Assembly (NCBI RefSeq): GCF_009687865.1
Contig: NZ_BLAE01000051.1
Coordinates: 1 to 64,000 of the forward strand
DNA length: 64,000 nt
From: Acrocarpospora macrocephala
GTDB taxonomy: Bacteria; Actinomycetota; Actinomycetes; Streptosporangiales; Streptosporangiaceae
Direction: 5' to 3'
The notes below the pieces were generated by a model that was given only the letters and a program-made list of their open reading frames with translations, was not told the origin of the DNA and ran no database searches. The position numbers and the translations under genes are program-made. Positions 44,144 to 52,389 of the stretch are shown here, piece after piece (positions within the stretch are counted from its first letter, which is position 1; each line of letters begins with the position of its first letter).

Positions 44144-45266
44144 CGTGATGGTCCTCGGCACCGGCATGGTGCCGTTCGGACGGTATGCGCCGGGCTCGGC
44201 GCGCCGACTGGCCGCGGAAGCGTCGGTGGCGGCGCTGTCGGACGCTGGCTGCGCCTTCGCCGATCTCGACGCCTTCGTCTGTGGTTCCGCGCATCCGCTG
44301 ACCCCGCGCGGGGTCTACCTCGCCAAGGAGCTGGGGGTCACCGGCCTGGCGGTGCTGCACGCCGAGCATGCCTCCGCCTCGGGCCTGGCCGCCATGCACC
44401 TGGCCTGGCTGGGGGTGGGCTCCGGCGCCTACGACGCCGTGCTGGTCCTGGGCGTCGACTGCCCGGAGAGCGAACAGTCCGCTCTGGAGATCATCGAGAG
44501 CGAGGGCAATCTGCCCGCTCCCGCGCTGTTCGCCATGTGGGCCCACCGCCGGATGCACGACCGTGGCACCACCCCACGCCACTTGGCGGCGGTGGCCGCG
44601 AAGAACTGGAACTACGCGCGCGACAACCCCTACGCGGCCCGGCGGGCGGCCGAGCCGATCACCGTCGAGAAGGTCCTCGCCAGCCGCATGATCGCGCCGC
44701 CGCTGACGAGCATGATGTGCACCCCCTGGGGCGAGGGCGCGGCCGCCGCCGTCGTCTGCTCGGCGGAGTTCGCCGGGCGGTACGGCGCCGACCGCGCGGT
44801 CCGGATGCTGCATTCACACGTCGAGAGCGAGACGTACAGCCCGGGGCACGTCTTCCAGGGGGCGATCGTCGGGCCGCCCGCCATGTCCAGGCGGGCGGCC
44901 GGCGCGCTCTACGAGGCCACCGGGCGGGGCCCGGCCGACGTCGACGTCGTGCAGGTGCACGACGCCTTCGCGATCGAGGAGCTGTACTACTACGAGCTTC
45001 TCGGGTTCGCCGCCGACGGCGATGCCGAGCGCCTGGTCGAGAAGGGCGCCTTCGGCCCGGGCTCGCGGGAGCGCTTCGGCCTGCCGGAGTTCTCCACGCA
45101 CGGCGGCCTCGTCGCCGGCGGCCACCCCGGCGGCCCGACCGGGCTCGCTCAGGTCCACGAGACCGTCCGCCAGCTGCGCGGGGGCCGATCGGTCGGCCTG
45201 TGCCACATGCTGGGAGCCGGCTCGGTCGCCATCACGCAGATGTACGAGCGAGCGCGACCCTCATGA
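44136..45266 (+). CDS. SCP2-thiolase-like protein lacking the nucleophilic Cys
   Basis: 376 residues. Thiolase-fold signatures: VVQVHDAFAIEELYYYELLGF (His), GGHPGGPTG (His), CHMLGAGSVAITQM. The nucleophile motif, normally NxCxSG, reads EHASASG (78-83), with Ser80 where Cys should be. It may therefore be a retro-aldolase-like member, such as Ltp2-type steroid side-chain lyases, rather than a thiolase. No DUF35 partner is seen nearby. Overlaps the hydratase by 8 nt and the dehydrogenase start (ATGA). Confidence 0.83.
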   Translation: MRDVMVLGTGMVPFGRYAPGSARRLAAEASVAALSDAGCAFADLDAFVCGSAHPLTPRGVYLAKELGVTGLAVLHAEHASASGLAAMHLAWLGVGSGAYDAVLVLGVDCPESEQSALEIIESEGNLPAPALFAMWAHRRMHDRGTTPRHLAAVAAKNWNYARDNPYAARRAAEPITVEKVLASRMIAPPLTSMMCTPWGEGAAAAVVCSAEFAGRYGADRAVRMLHSHVESETYSPGHVFQGAIVGPPAMSRRAAGALYEATGRGPADVDVVQVHDAFAIEELYYYELLGFAADGDAERLVEKGAFGPGSRERFGLPEFSTHGGLVAGGHPGGPTGLAQVHETVRQLRGGRSVGLCHMLGAGSVAITQMYERARPS

Positions 45267-46402
45267 CCGGGGAGCCTGCGGCGCTCCGGGCGGAGGCAGC
45301 CGCCTGGCTACGTGAGCACGCGCCGCGGTTCGCCGCCGACGGTCCCGCACCGCTCTCCCCGTTCGAGGTCGTCGACGAGGCCCGGGAGCGGGAGCTCGTC
45401 GAGCTTGCCCGCCGATGGCAGCGGCACAAGTTCGAGGCCGGATGGGGCGCCCTCTCGCTGCCGACCACGCTCGGTGGACGCGGGTTGTCCCGGGCCGACG
45501 ACGTCATGTTCACCGACGAGGAGTCGCGCTACCACGTTCCGACCCACGTCCTGGAAGTCACGACACGGATGGTCCTGCCGACGCTGGTGCACTGGTCGCC
45601 CGAGAAACGAACCTCGATCGAGGGGATCATCAGCGGTCGTGAGGTGTGGTGCCAGCTGTTCTCCGAGCCGGACGCGGGTTCGGACCTCGCCGCGCTGCGC
45701 ACCCGCGCCACCCGCCAGCGGGACGGCACGTGGACGGTCACCGGTCAGAAGGTGTGGACGTCATGGGCGCACCTGGCCCAGCGTGGTTACCTGCTGGCCC
45801 GTACCGGTGCCGACGGCCACGGCGGCCTGACCGCGTTCGAACTAGACATGGCGGCACCTGGTGTGTCGATCCGCCGGATCCGGCAGATGACCGGGGCGTC
45901 GACGTTCAACGAAGTCTTTCTCGACCAGGTCTCGTTACCGGTCGATGCGCCCATCGGCCCCGTGGGCCAGGGCTGGGCCGTGGCCATGACCACGCTCATG
46001 AACGAGCGCCTTGCCGTGGGCGCCGACCAGATCCCGTACGACGAGCTGCGAGCCGAGGCGGCGCGGCGCGGCCGGCTGCATCAGCCCGACGTGGCCGCGG
46101 GCCTGGGCGCCATCCGGGCCCGGCGGATCGTGCTCGAACAACTGCGGCAGCAGATGGTCCAGTCGGTACGGCGCGGCGGCGATCCAGGTCCCGAGGGCTC
46201 GGCGGCCAAGCTCTTCCTGGCCGAGAGCGTGTTGGAGGCGGCCAGGTTCGCCCGGTGGCTCATCGGCCCCGACATCGTCGTGGATGACCGGTGGAGCCAG
46301 TTCGCGCTCGCGTGGCCCGGCATCAAGAACGCCGGCGGGACCGACGAGGTCCAGAAGACCATCATCGCCAACCGGATCCTCGGCCTGCCGAAGGAAGGGT
46401 GA
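45263..46402 (+). CDS. Acyl-CoA dehydrogenase, large-subunit type
   Basis: 379 residues. CQLFSEPDAGSDLAALRTRATR, TGQKVWTSWAHLAQRGYLLARTG and FNEVFLDQVSLP are FAD/acyl-CoA signatures. C-terminal NAGGTDEVQKTIIANRILGLPKE lacks the Y-E-G-T catalytic Glu of MCAD-like enzymes, as found in two-subunit dehydrogenases where the partner complements it. The second ACAD gene starts 3 nt downstream, suggesting an alpha2beta2 enzyme as in steroid catabolism. Confidence 0.88.
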   Translation: MTGEPAALRAEAAAWLREHAPRFAADGPAPLSPFEVVDEARERELVELARRWQRHKFEAGWGALSLPTTLGGRGLSRADDVMFTDEESRYHVPTHVLEVTTRMVLPTLVHWSPEKRTSIEGIISGREVWCQLFSEPDAGSDLAALRTRATRQRDGTWTVTGQKVWTSWAHLAQRGYLLARTGADGHGGLTAFELDMAAPGVSIRRIRQMTGASTFNEVFLDQVSLPVDAPIGPVGQGWAVAMTTLMNERLAVGADQIPYDELRAEAARRGRLHQPDVAAGLGAIRARRIVLEQLRQQMVQSVRRGGDPGPEGSAAKLFLAESVLEAARFARWLIGPDIVVDDRWSQFALAWPGIKNAGGTDEVQKTIIANRILGLPKEG

Positions 46403-46405
46403 ACC

Positions 46406-47446
46406 ATGCACGCCGACGACGACGTCGAGCACCAGATCAGGGCAGAGCTGTCCCGGGTCGTGGAGTCAGCGCGGAGCCGGCGGAGTCTCCGTGAGCGCAC
46501 CGAGGGCGGCGACGACGACGCGACCCGGCGTCAGCTGAGCGAGCTCGGGATCCTCGACGCGATGCTGCCGGACGGGCCCGGACTCGCCGGTGGCGGGCTC
46601 CGGCACGTTCTCGCGGCCGTTGAGGAGGCGGCCGTGGGCCTGGTCGCCCCGGATCTGCTGGTGTCGACACTCGCGTTGTGGACAGGTCTCGCGGCCCAGC
46701 CGCGGCCCGGGGAGCTCCGGCAGATCCTGCTCGGTCCGACGGCGGTGGCGTGGCCCGGAGTCCTGGCCGGCGCGGAGTCGGTTCGCCAGGCGGACCGGTC
46801 GGTCACGGGCCGCCTGGGCTACGTACCGGCCGGGTTGTCGGCCCAGCACCTGGTTCTGGTGCTGCCGGACGCCTCCGGGGCCGTGGTCTGCCTGGTCACG
46901 CTCGACAACGCCCGTCGTGAGGCGTTACCCGTGCTCGACCTGAGCCGTCCCGCCGCAGTGCTGGAGCTCCGTTCGGCGCATACCCGGGAGCTGGGATGTC
47001 TCTCCCCCGCAGAGCTCACCCGGTTGCGGGCGGCCTGGCTGGTGGCCATCGCGGCCGACTGTCTCGGCGGCATGCGGGCCGCGCACGACGCGGCGGTCGG
47101 CTACGCCCGGCAGCGGATCGCCTTCGGCCGGAGCATCGGCAGCTTCCAGGCGGTACGGCACCGGTGCGCGGACATGTTCGTCGATGTCGAGACCACCCGC
47201 GCGGTCGTCCGGGGGGCCATTGACGCCGTGGACGAGGGCGGCGAGGACGTGGACGCGCTGGCGCTGGCCGCCGCCAGCCATGCCATGGAGGTGTTCAGCC
47301 GCGTCGCCGAGTCCTCGATCCTGGTGCACGGCGCGCTGGGGTTCACCTACGAATGCGACGCCCACTTCTATCTGCGACGGTCCTACAGCAACGCCGCCGC
47401 GACGGGCGGGGTGGACCGCCTGCGCGCCGAACTCGCCATCGGCTGA
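46406..47446 (+). CDS. Acyl-CoA dehydrogenase, partner subunit
   Basis: 346 residues, shorter than usual because the N-terminal helical and middle domains are reduced. The C-terminal domain keeps YARQRIAFGRSIGSFQAVRHRCADM and VHGALGFTYECDAHFYLRRSY. Immediate coupling to the preceding dehydrogenase argues for a heteromer. Last gene of the plus-strand operon that starts at 40096. It ends 19 nt before the convergent SnoaL-like stop. Confidence 0.86.
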   Translation: MHADDDVEHQIRAELSRVVESARSRRSLRERTEGGDDDATRRQLSELGILDAMLPDGPGLAGGGLRHVLAAVEEAAVGLVAPDLLVSTLALWTGLAAQPRPGELRQILLGPTAVAWPGVLAGAESVRQADRSVTGRLGYVPAGLSAQHLVLVLPDASGAVVCLVTLDNARREALPVLDLSRPAAVLELRSAHTRELGCLSPAELTRLRAAWLVAIAADCLGGMRAAHDAAVGYARQRIAFGRSIGSFQAVRHRCADMFVDVETTRAVVRGAIDAVDEGGEDVDALALAAASHAMEVFSRVAESSILVHGALGFTYECDAHFYLRRSYSNAAATGGVDRLRAELAIG

Positions 47447-47465
47447 GTTCGGCGCGGCCCGACGC

Positions 47466-48014
47466 TCAGGTGCCCTGGAAATGGGCGTACGAGGGATCCG
47501 TGCCGGGTCCGCCCGGTCGAAGCCCTTGTTTGATGGTCGTCCAGACCGGGTTGCCCGGCAGGTCGTCTCGCGACCAGTCGATGAGCATGACGCGGCGGGC
47601 GATGCGCCACTCCCCATCGCGCCGCTCGAAGCGGTCGAGGGCACGACCGCCCATGATGCGCAGGTGTGTCCCGCTGTCCTCGGGCCGGAGCACGAGGCTG
47701 GTCTGCGGGCCGACGGGATGCATCACCAGGTTGTAGGTCTCGACGTTCGCGACACCCGCCTCGAGGTCGAGGTCGATGATCACGTTCGTGATGTGGTGCT
47801 GGCTGAACTCCGGCAGGTCGCCGAACCCGTCGACGAGCCGCTGCGCGAACTCCGCCGGTGTCGCGTCCGGCGCGTCGTAGGCCCGGATGTCGACCGCGTC
47901 CGGGAAGTAGACCGACTTCAGCAGTTCCGGGTCACGCCGATCGCAGCCGCGACAGTACCGCTGGAGTACGTCGCGTATCTCCAGATGAGCGCTGATCTCT
48001 TCAAGGGTGTACAG
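47466..48014 (-). CDS. SnoaL-like NTF2-fold protein with probable CTG start
   Basis: 182 residues. ISAHLEIRDVLQRYCRGCDRRDPELLKSVYFPDAVD and HITNVIIDLD ... GEWRIARRVMLIDW are a SnoaL_4 signature, and homology starts about 5 residues into the frame. No ATG, GTG or TTG lies in frame before GTG 47783, which would remove the first third of the fold. CTG 48014 (reading LYTLEEISAHL), 6-7 nt after GGAAGGTGG, is the best start. Second of three such proteins in the cluster. Confidence 0.75.
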   Translation of the reverse strand: MYTLEEISAHLEIRDVLQRYCRGCDRRDPELLKSVYFPDAVDIRAYDAPDATPAEFAQRLVDGFGDLPEFSQHHITNVIIDLDLEAGVANVETYNLVMHPVGPQTSLVLRPEDSGTHLRIMGGRALDRFERRDGEWRIARRVMLIDWSRDDLPGNPVWTTIKQGLRPGGPGTDPSYAHFQGT

Positions 48015-48033
48015 GGTCGTCCACCTTCCGCTA

Positions 48034-48059
48034 GCCGTTATTCGGAGACTATCGTCCGG
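48034..48059. promoter_or_regulatory. Cluster operator between two SnoaL-like genes
   Basis: GCCGTTATTCGGA (48034-48046), 8 nt, TCCGG (48055-48059). It sits in the 92-nt divergent gap between the genes starting at 48014 (minus) and 48107 (plus), so one site may serve both. Confidence 0.6.
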
Positions 48060-48106
48060 ATAGTGGATGGGGAATAGGTCCGCATCCGAGGTTGAGAGGA
48101 GGCCTC

Positions 48107-48562
48107 ATGGCCGAGAACCACGCCCGGGGTCGGCAGGCGCTGGCTCGCTTCTACGCGGAGGAAGAGGCTTACCTTGCTCGGGCAGGGGCTGATCAGGCCC
48201 GACTGCTGGCCTGCTTCGCCGAGGATGTGGTGATCCGGGAGGCGCCGAGCCTGCCCTACGGCGGCGACTGGTACGGCCACGCCGGCGTGCTGGCCCTGAT
48301 GAACCGGCTTTCGGAGGTGTATGAGCGCGCCACGTTCGAGGATCGGACGATATTCGCCGACGGTGACGACGTTTTCGTCCTCCTTCGCAGCACTGTCCGG
48401 TTCCGCGCGTCCGGGCGGGAGCTCCAGAACACCGTGCTCCAGCACATCGTCTTCCGGGACGGACTGATCGCCGCGATGAGCCCGTTCCACTGGGACACGC
48501 AGGCGGTCGTCGCCTTGGCGGCGCGGACGTCACAGGACGCCCGTGGCGCGGGCGATCTGTAG
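48107..48562 (+). CDS. SnoaL-like NTF2-fold protein (third copy)
   Basis: 151 residues. LLACFAEDVVIREAPSLPYGGDWYGHAGVLALMNRLSEVY resembles SnoaL-like/ketosteroid-isomerase-like proteins. A strong GAGAGGAGG precedes ATG 48107. Its 3' end overlaps the convergent SDR gene by 33 nt. Function unknown; with two relatives in the same cluster it may isomerise or dehydrate pathway intermediates. Confidence 0.8.
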   Translation: MAENHARGRQALARFYAEEEAYLARAGADQARLLACFAEDVVIREAPSLPYGGDWYGHAGVLALMNRLSEVYERATFEDRTIFADGDDVFVLLRSTVRFRASGRELQNTVLQHIVFRDGLIAAMSPFHWDTQAVVALAARTSQDARGAGDL

Positions 48563-49315
48563 CGCGGTGCCCCCGGAGCTGTAGCCTCCGTCGACCGGGA
48601 TGTCGGCTCCGGTCAGGTAGGCGGCCCCGTCACTCAACAGGAAGATCACCACCTGCGCGATGTCGGCCGCCACCGCCGGCCGTCCGGCCGGTGTCACGGC
48701 GGTGACCGCGTCCCGCTGCCGCGGATTGGCCGCCACCATCGGGGTGTCGACGATGCCCGGATGCACCGCGTTGACCCGGATGCCCGCGGCGGCGAACTCG
48801 AGCGCGGCCGCCTTGGTCAGTCCCCGCACCGCCCACTTGCTCACGCCGTACGCGACGGCGTGATAGCCGGCGAGCGCCACCGCGCTGCCGATGTTCACGA
48901 TGGCCCCGCCGCCCTGCTCGATCATGACCGGTGCCACCGCCCGGATGCCGAGAAAGCTGCCTCGGGCGTTGACGTCCATGACCTCGTCCCACAGGGACGG
49001 TGCCGTCTCCAGGATCGTCCCCGGCCGAGCGATTCCGGCGTTGTTGACCAGACCGTCGAGTCGCCCGTACCGGGCCAGCGTGTCGGCGACGATGCTCCGC
49101 CATGACTCCTCGGAGCCGACGTCAAGGCCGACGAAGTGGGCGGAGCCGGCGCCGTGGCGGGCGTTGAGCGCATCGGCGAGGTCGATTCCTTCCGCCTCGA
49201 GCAGGTCTCCGATCACGACCCGAGCCCCCATGGCCGCGGCCAGTTCCGCCTCGGCAGCCCCCTGGCCGCGGGCCCCGCCTGTGATCAACACGACCTTCCC
49301 CTCGAGCGCGACCAT
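48530..49315 (-). CDS. Short-chain dehydrogenase (20beta-hydroxysteroid dehydrogenase-like)
   Basis: 261 residues. LITGGARGQGAAEAELAAAMG, NNAGIARPG, NIGSAVAL and YGVSK; acidic GDLLEAEG after beta-2 favours NAD. Typical of actinomycete SDRs named after 3alpha/20beta-hydroxysteroid dehydrogenase. ATG 49315 follows GGAGGG by 8 nt. The cluster palindrome TCCGATTATCGGA is 18 nt upstream. Confidence 0.88.
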   Translation of the reverse strand: MVALEGKVVLITGGARGQGAAEAELAAAMGARVVIGDLLEAEGIDLADALNARHGAGSAHFVGLDVGSEESWRSIVADTLARYGRLDGLVNNAGIARPGTILETAPSLWDEVMDVNARGSFLGIRAVAPVMIEQGGGAIVNIGSAVALAGYHAVAYGVSKWAVRGLTKAAALEFAAAGIRVNAVHPGIVDTPMVAANPRQRDAVTAVTPAGRPAVAADIAQVVIFLLSDGAAYLTGADIPVDGGYSSGGTALQIARATGVL

Positions 49316-49639
49316 GACTGACCCTCCGGTTGCTCCGATTATCGGATGTAATACACCACTTCCAGTTCGTGCGGGGGAGCCTAGCAGCGGACACGAGTGC
49401 GGTGGAATGGTGCTGATCCAGGCAGTTCGCTCAATTTCTGTGCTTGACGTCACATGACGGGCATGTTTCAATGAGCAACATTCGGATGGCTAACTCCGAA
49501 AATCGGATACCTACAAACCCACGCCATAGGCGACCACACCGCGCGGCGGGTAGGACGCGACCGGCGTGCCGCTCCGGGCCCCGGCTCGGGGGAGGGCATT
49601 CAACCTGGCTCCGACGGAGCCACTGGCGCAAGGCAGGCC
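49316..49639. promoter_or_regulatory. Divergent promoter region with two cluster operators
   Basis: 324 bases without a gene between the SDR (minus) and the importer operon (plus). It carries the perfect palindrome TCCGATTATCGGA (49334-49346) near the SDR and TCCGAAAATCGGA (49495-49507) in the middle. On the minus strand the second is followed after 8 nt by TCCGA (49486-49482). No other coding signal was seen. One site per transcript is the simplest reading. Confidence 0.65.
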
Positions 49640-50854
49640 ATGAGAAGGAACAGCATCGCGACGTCAGGGCTACTCGCCCTCACTCTTTTAGCGCTGGTCT
49701 CGTGCAGCGTCGACGAAGGTACGGGGACCACCGCCACCGAGACGGTCACGGTCGGCATCATCGGGTCGTACACGGGGCCCATCTCGAACTTCGGGCCCGC
49801 GTGGGAGGACGGCTTCCGAGCCGGACTCGACGTGGCCACCAAGGGCACCAACCAGGTAGGCGACGTCAAGGTCGAGATCCAGGTGCGCAACGACAACAGC
49901 GACCCGACAACCGGTCTGAGCGTCGCCAAGGAGCTGCTGGGCGCCGGAGTCCGGATTCTCGCCGGGCCGGCGAGCTCCGCCGTCGTCGTGCCCGTCGCGC
50001 AGCTGGCCATCGACAACGACGCCATCCTCATCGCCGGCCCCACCGGGAGCTCCGACATCGACGGCATGGGGGCGGGCATCTACCGCACGTCGCCGACCAC
50101 GCCTCAGCTCAACACGGCCGTCATGCAGGCGGCCGCCGCCCGCGGCGCCAAGACCCTCATGTACATCGGCCAGGACTACGCGTACGGCAAAGCCGCCGTG
50201 GCGTCGCTCGAGCAGATCGGCCCGGACAAGGGGATCAAGGTCGACAACGTCCTCCTGCCCGTCGGTACGAAGGACTTCACCGCCGGAATCGCGACCGCGC
50301 TCGCGGCCAACCCGGATGCGATCTTCGTCGGCTGGGCCGGTGAGGGACTGCCGCAGCTCTTCAAGGCCCTCGCCGACCAGGGCGGGTTTGACAAGTCCCA
50401 CATCATCACGATCGGCCCCGGCCGGCCCCAGTTCGAGTCGTACGCCGCCGCCCTCGGCGACAGCCTCGACAAAGCCGAGCTGATCACCTACTACGCCCAG
50501 GACACCATGGGCAATGAGGGCGAGAAGGCGATGAACGAGGCGCTGAAGCGTCTCGGCCTCAAGGCTCCCATCGACCACCAGCAGGTCGAGGGTTACCTTG
50601 GCGCGCTCATGGTGGTGAAGGCCATCGAACAGGCCGGGCCGAGCCTGAAGGTCGACGCCGTGCACAAGGCATTGGCGGGCGCGAAGTTCGAGACCCCGGT
50701 CGGGTCGGTGACGATCCGGCCCGAGGACCACATCTGCGTCCAGCCCATCTTCGGCTACGCGATGGAGAAGGTCGACGGGGAGCATCGACTGAAGGTCATC
50801 AAGACCTACGCCGCCGCGGATGTCCTGTCGCCGGTGGCCCGGACCATCCCATGA
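49640..50854 (+). CDS. Branched-chain-amino-acid-type ABC binding lipoprotein (LivJ-like)
   Basis: 404 residues. Lipoprotein signal ending ALVSC (lipobox), then Peripla_BP_6 fold: VTVGIIGSYTGPISNFGPAWEDGFRAGLD, AKELLGAGVRILAGPASS, FVGWAGEGLPQLFKALADQ. The Liv type carries amino acids but also aromatic acids and steroid-like compounds in catabolic clusters, which fits here. First of a five-gene importer operon; its stop overlaps the next ATG. Confidence 0.92.
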   Translation: MRRNSIATSGLLALTLLALVSCSVDEGTGTTATETVTVGIIGSYTGPISNFGPAWEDGFRAGLDVATKGTNQVGDVKVEIQVRNDNSDPTTGLSVAKELLGAGVRILAGPASSAVVVPVAQLAIDNDAILIAGPTGSSDIDGMGAGIYRTSPTTPQLNTAVMQAAAARGAKTLMYIGQDYAYGKAAVASLEQIGPDKGIKVDNVLLPVGTKDFTAGIATALAANPDAIFVGWAGEGLPQLFKALADQGGFDKSHIITIGPGRPQFESYAAALGDSLDKAELITYYAQDTMGNEGEKAMNEALKRLGLKAPIDHQQVEGYLGALMVVKAIEQAGPSLKVDAVHKALAGAKFETPVGSVTIRPEDHICVQPIFGYAMEKVDGEHRLKVIKTYAAADVLSPVARTIP

Positions 50855-51636
50855 CGGCAGCTCCGGCCAATGAGGTCCTGCCCGGGAGCGTCGCGCTCTC
50901 GGGCAGGGCCGTCAACCTGGTGATCGACGGTCACCACATCCTCGTCGACGTCTCCGTCGACGTCGCCGCGGGCGAGTTCCTCGCCATCATCGGGCCGAAC
51001 GGGGCCGGCAAGACCAGCCTCATCAACGTGCTGAGCGTGGCCACCCCGCCGACATCGGGCAAAGTGCACCTGCATGGCCGGGACGTGACCGGCCTGCCGC
51101 CACACCGAGTCGCCCGCAGCGGGCTGGGGCGCACGTTCCAGACGTCCAACCTCTTCCTCGGCCGGAGCCTGCTGGAGAACGCCCGGCTGGCCGCCAACGG
51201 CCGGGACTCGCGGCTGCGCACCGGGTTCCGCCGGGTGCTGAAGGACGACCCCGTCACCGAACGGGCCCGGGAGGCCCTCGATCTCGTGGGTCTCGGGCGG
51301 CGGCCGGACCGGTTGGCGTCGGAGCTCTCCCACGGGGAACGGCGCAAGTTGGAGCTGGCCATGGTGCTGGCCCAGGGCGCCAACGTCATCCTGCTCGACG
51401 AGCCGATGGCCGGCGTCAGCGTCGACGACGTGCCGGAGCTCGTGGAGCTGATCCGCCGGGTCCACCGCGAGCAGGGCAAGACCACCGTCATGGTCGAACA
51501 CCACATGCATGTCGTCCTCGACCTGGCCGAGCGCATCGGCGTGATGCACCACGGCGCCATGATCGCGATCGGGCCACCGGACGAGATCATCGCGAACGAC
51601 GTGGTCCAGACCGCGTACATGGGTGAACCGCTGTGA
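50851..51636 (+). CDS. ABC ATPase, LivG type
   Basis: 261 residues. GPNGAGKTS, signature LSHGERRKLELA, Walker B VILLDEPMAGV, TVMVEHHMHVV. Part of the Liv-type importer. The start overlaps the binding protein stop (ATGA) and its end overlaps the LivF-like gene by 4 nt. Confidence 0.92.
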   Translation: MTAAPANEVLPGSVALSGRAVNLVIDGHHILVDVSVDVAAGEFLAIIGPNGAGKTSLINVLSVATPPTSGKVHLHGRDVTGLPPHRVARSGLGRTFQTSNLFLGRSLLENARLAANGRDSRLRTGFRRVLKDDPVTERAREALDLVGLGRRPDRLASELSHGERRKLELAMVLAQGANVILLDEPMAGVSVDDVPELVELIRRVHREQGKTTVMVEHHMHVVLDLAERIGVMHHGAMIAIGPPDEIIANDVVQTAYMGEPL

Positions 51637-52388
51637 CGGCCGAACGTGTGTACGGCGACGCCGGGCCAGGGCTGGGCGGGTCCATTCTGTCCGTCCGCGA
51701 CCTTCATGCGTACGTGGGGCAGTCGCACATCCTGCAGGGGGTCTCGTTCGCGACCCGGCCCGCCCAGGTGACCGCCATACTCGGCCGCAACGGGGTCGGC
51801 AAGACATCCACCCTCAGATCCGTCCTCGGGCTCATGAACCACACCGGCGTGATCGAGTTCGACGGCCGCCAGATCAGCAGCCTGGAAACGCACGAGATCA
51901 TCCGGCTTGGTCTCGCCTACGTCCCCGAGGACCGGGACGTCTTCCACGGACTGACCGTGGCCGAGAACCTTCGCCTGGCAGAGCGGCGCGGCCTGGCACC
52001 GGACTATGACCGCGTCTTCGAACTCTTTCCTGAGCTGCGTAATCGCCGCGGTCAACGGGCGGGCACGATGTCGGGCGGCCAGCAGCAGATGTTGTCGCTG
52101 GCGCGGGCGCTCCTGCACGACAACCGCCTGATGCTCGTCGACGAGCCGACGAAAGGTCTCGCACCTCGACTGGTGAGCGAGTTCGTCGCGACGTTGGAGC
52201 AGATCACCGCGCATACCAGCGTGTTGCTGGTGGAGCAGAACCTCGCCGTCGCGCGCCGGCTCGCCGACCACGTCATCGTGCTGTCGGAAGGCCGGGTCGT
52301 GCTCGACGGGGCGGCCGAGGACGTGCTCGCCGACGACTCGTCCATCCGCCGGCTCCTCGGAGTCGCGGCCGACCACGAGGAGGGCTGA
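51633..52388 (+). CDS. ABC ATPase, LivF type
   Basis: 251 residues from GTG 51633. GRNGVGKTS, MSGGQQQMLSLARAL, LMLVDEPTKGLAP. Second ATPase of the importer, 1 nt before the LivH-like gene. The first 20 residues are an extra tail. Confidence 0.92.
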   Translation: MTAERVYGDAGPGLGGSILSVRDLHAYVGQSHILQGVSFATRPAQVTAILGRNGVGKTSTLRSVLGLMNHTGVIEFDGRQISSLETHEIIRLGLAYVPEDRDVFHGLTVAENLRLAERRGLAPDYDRVFELFPELRNRRGQRAGTMSGGQQQMLSLARALLHDNRLMLVDEPTKGLAPRLVSEFVATLEQITAHTSVLLVEQNLAVARRLADHVIVLSEGRVVLDGAAEDVLADDSSIRRLLGVAADHEEG

Positions 52389-52389
52389 C

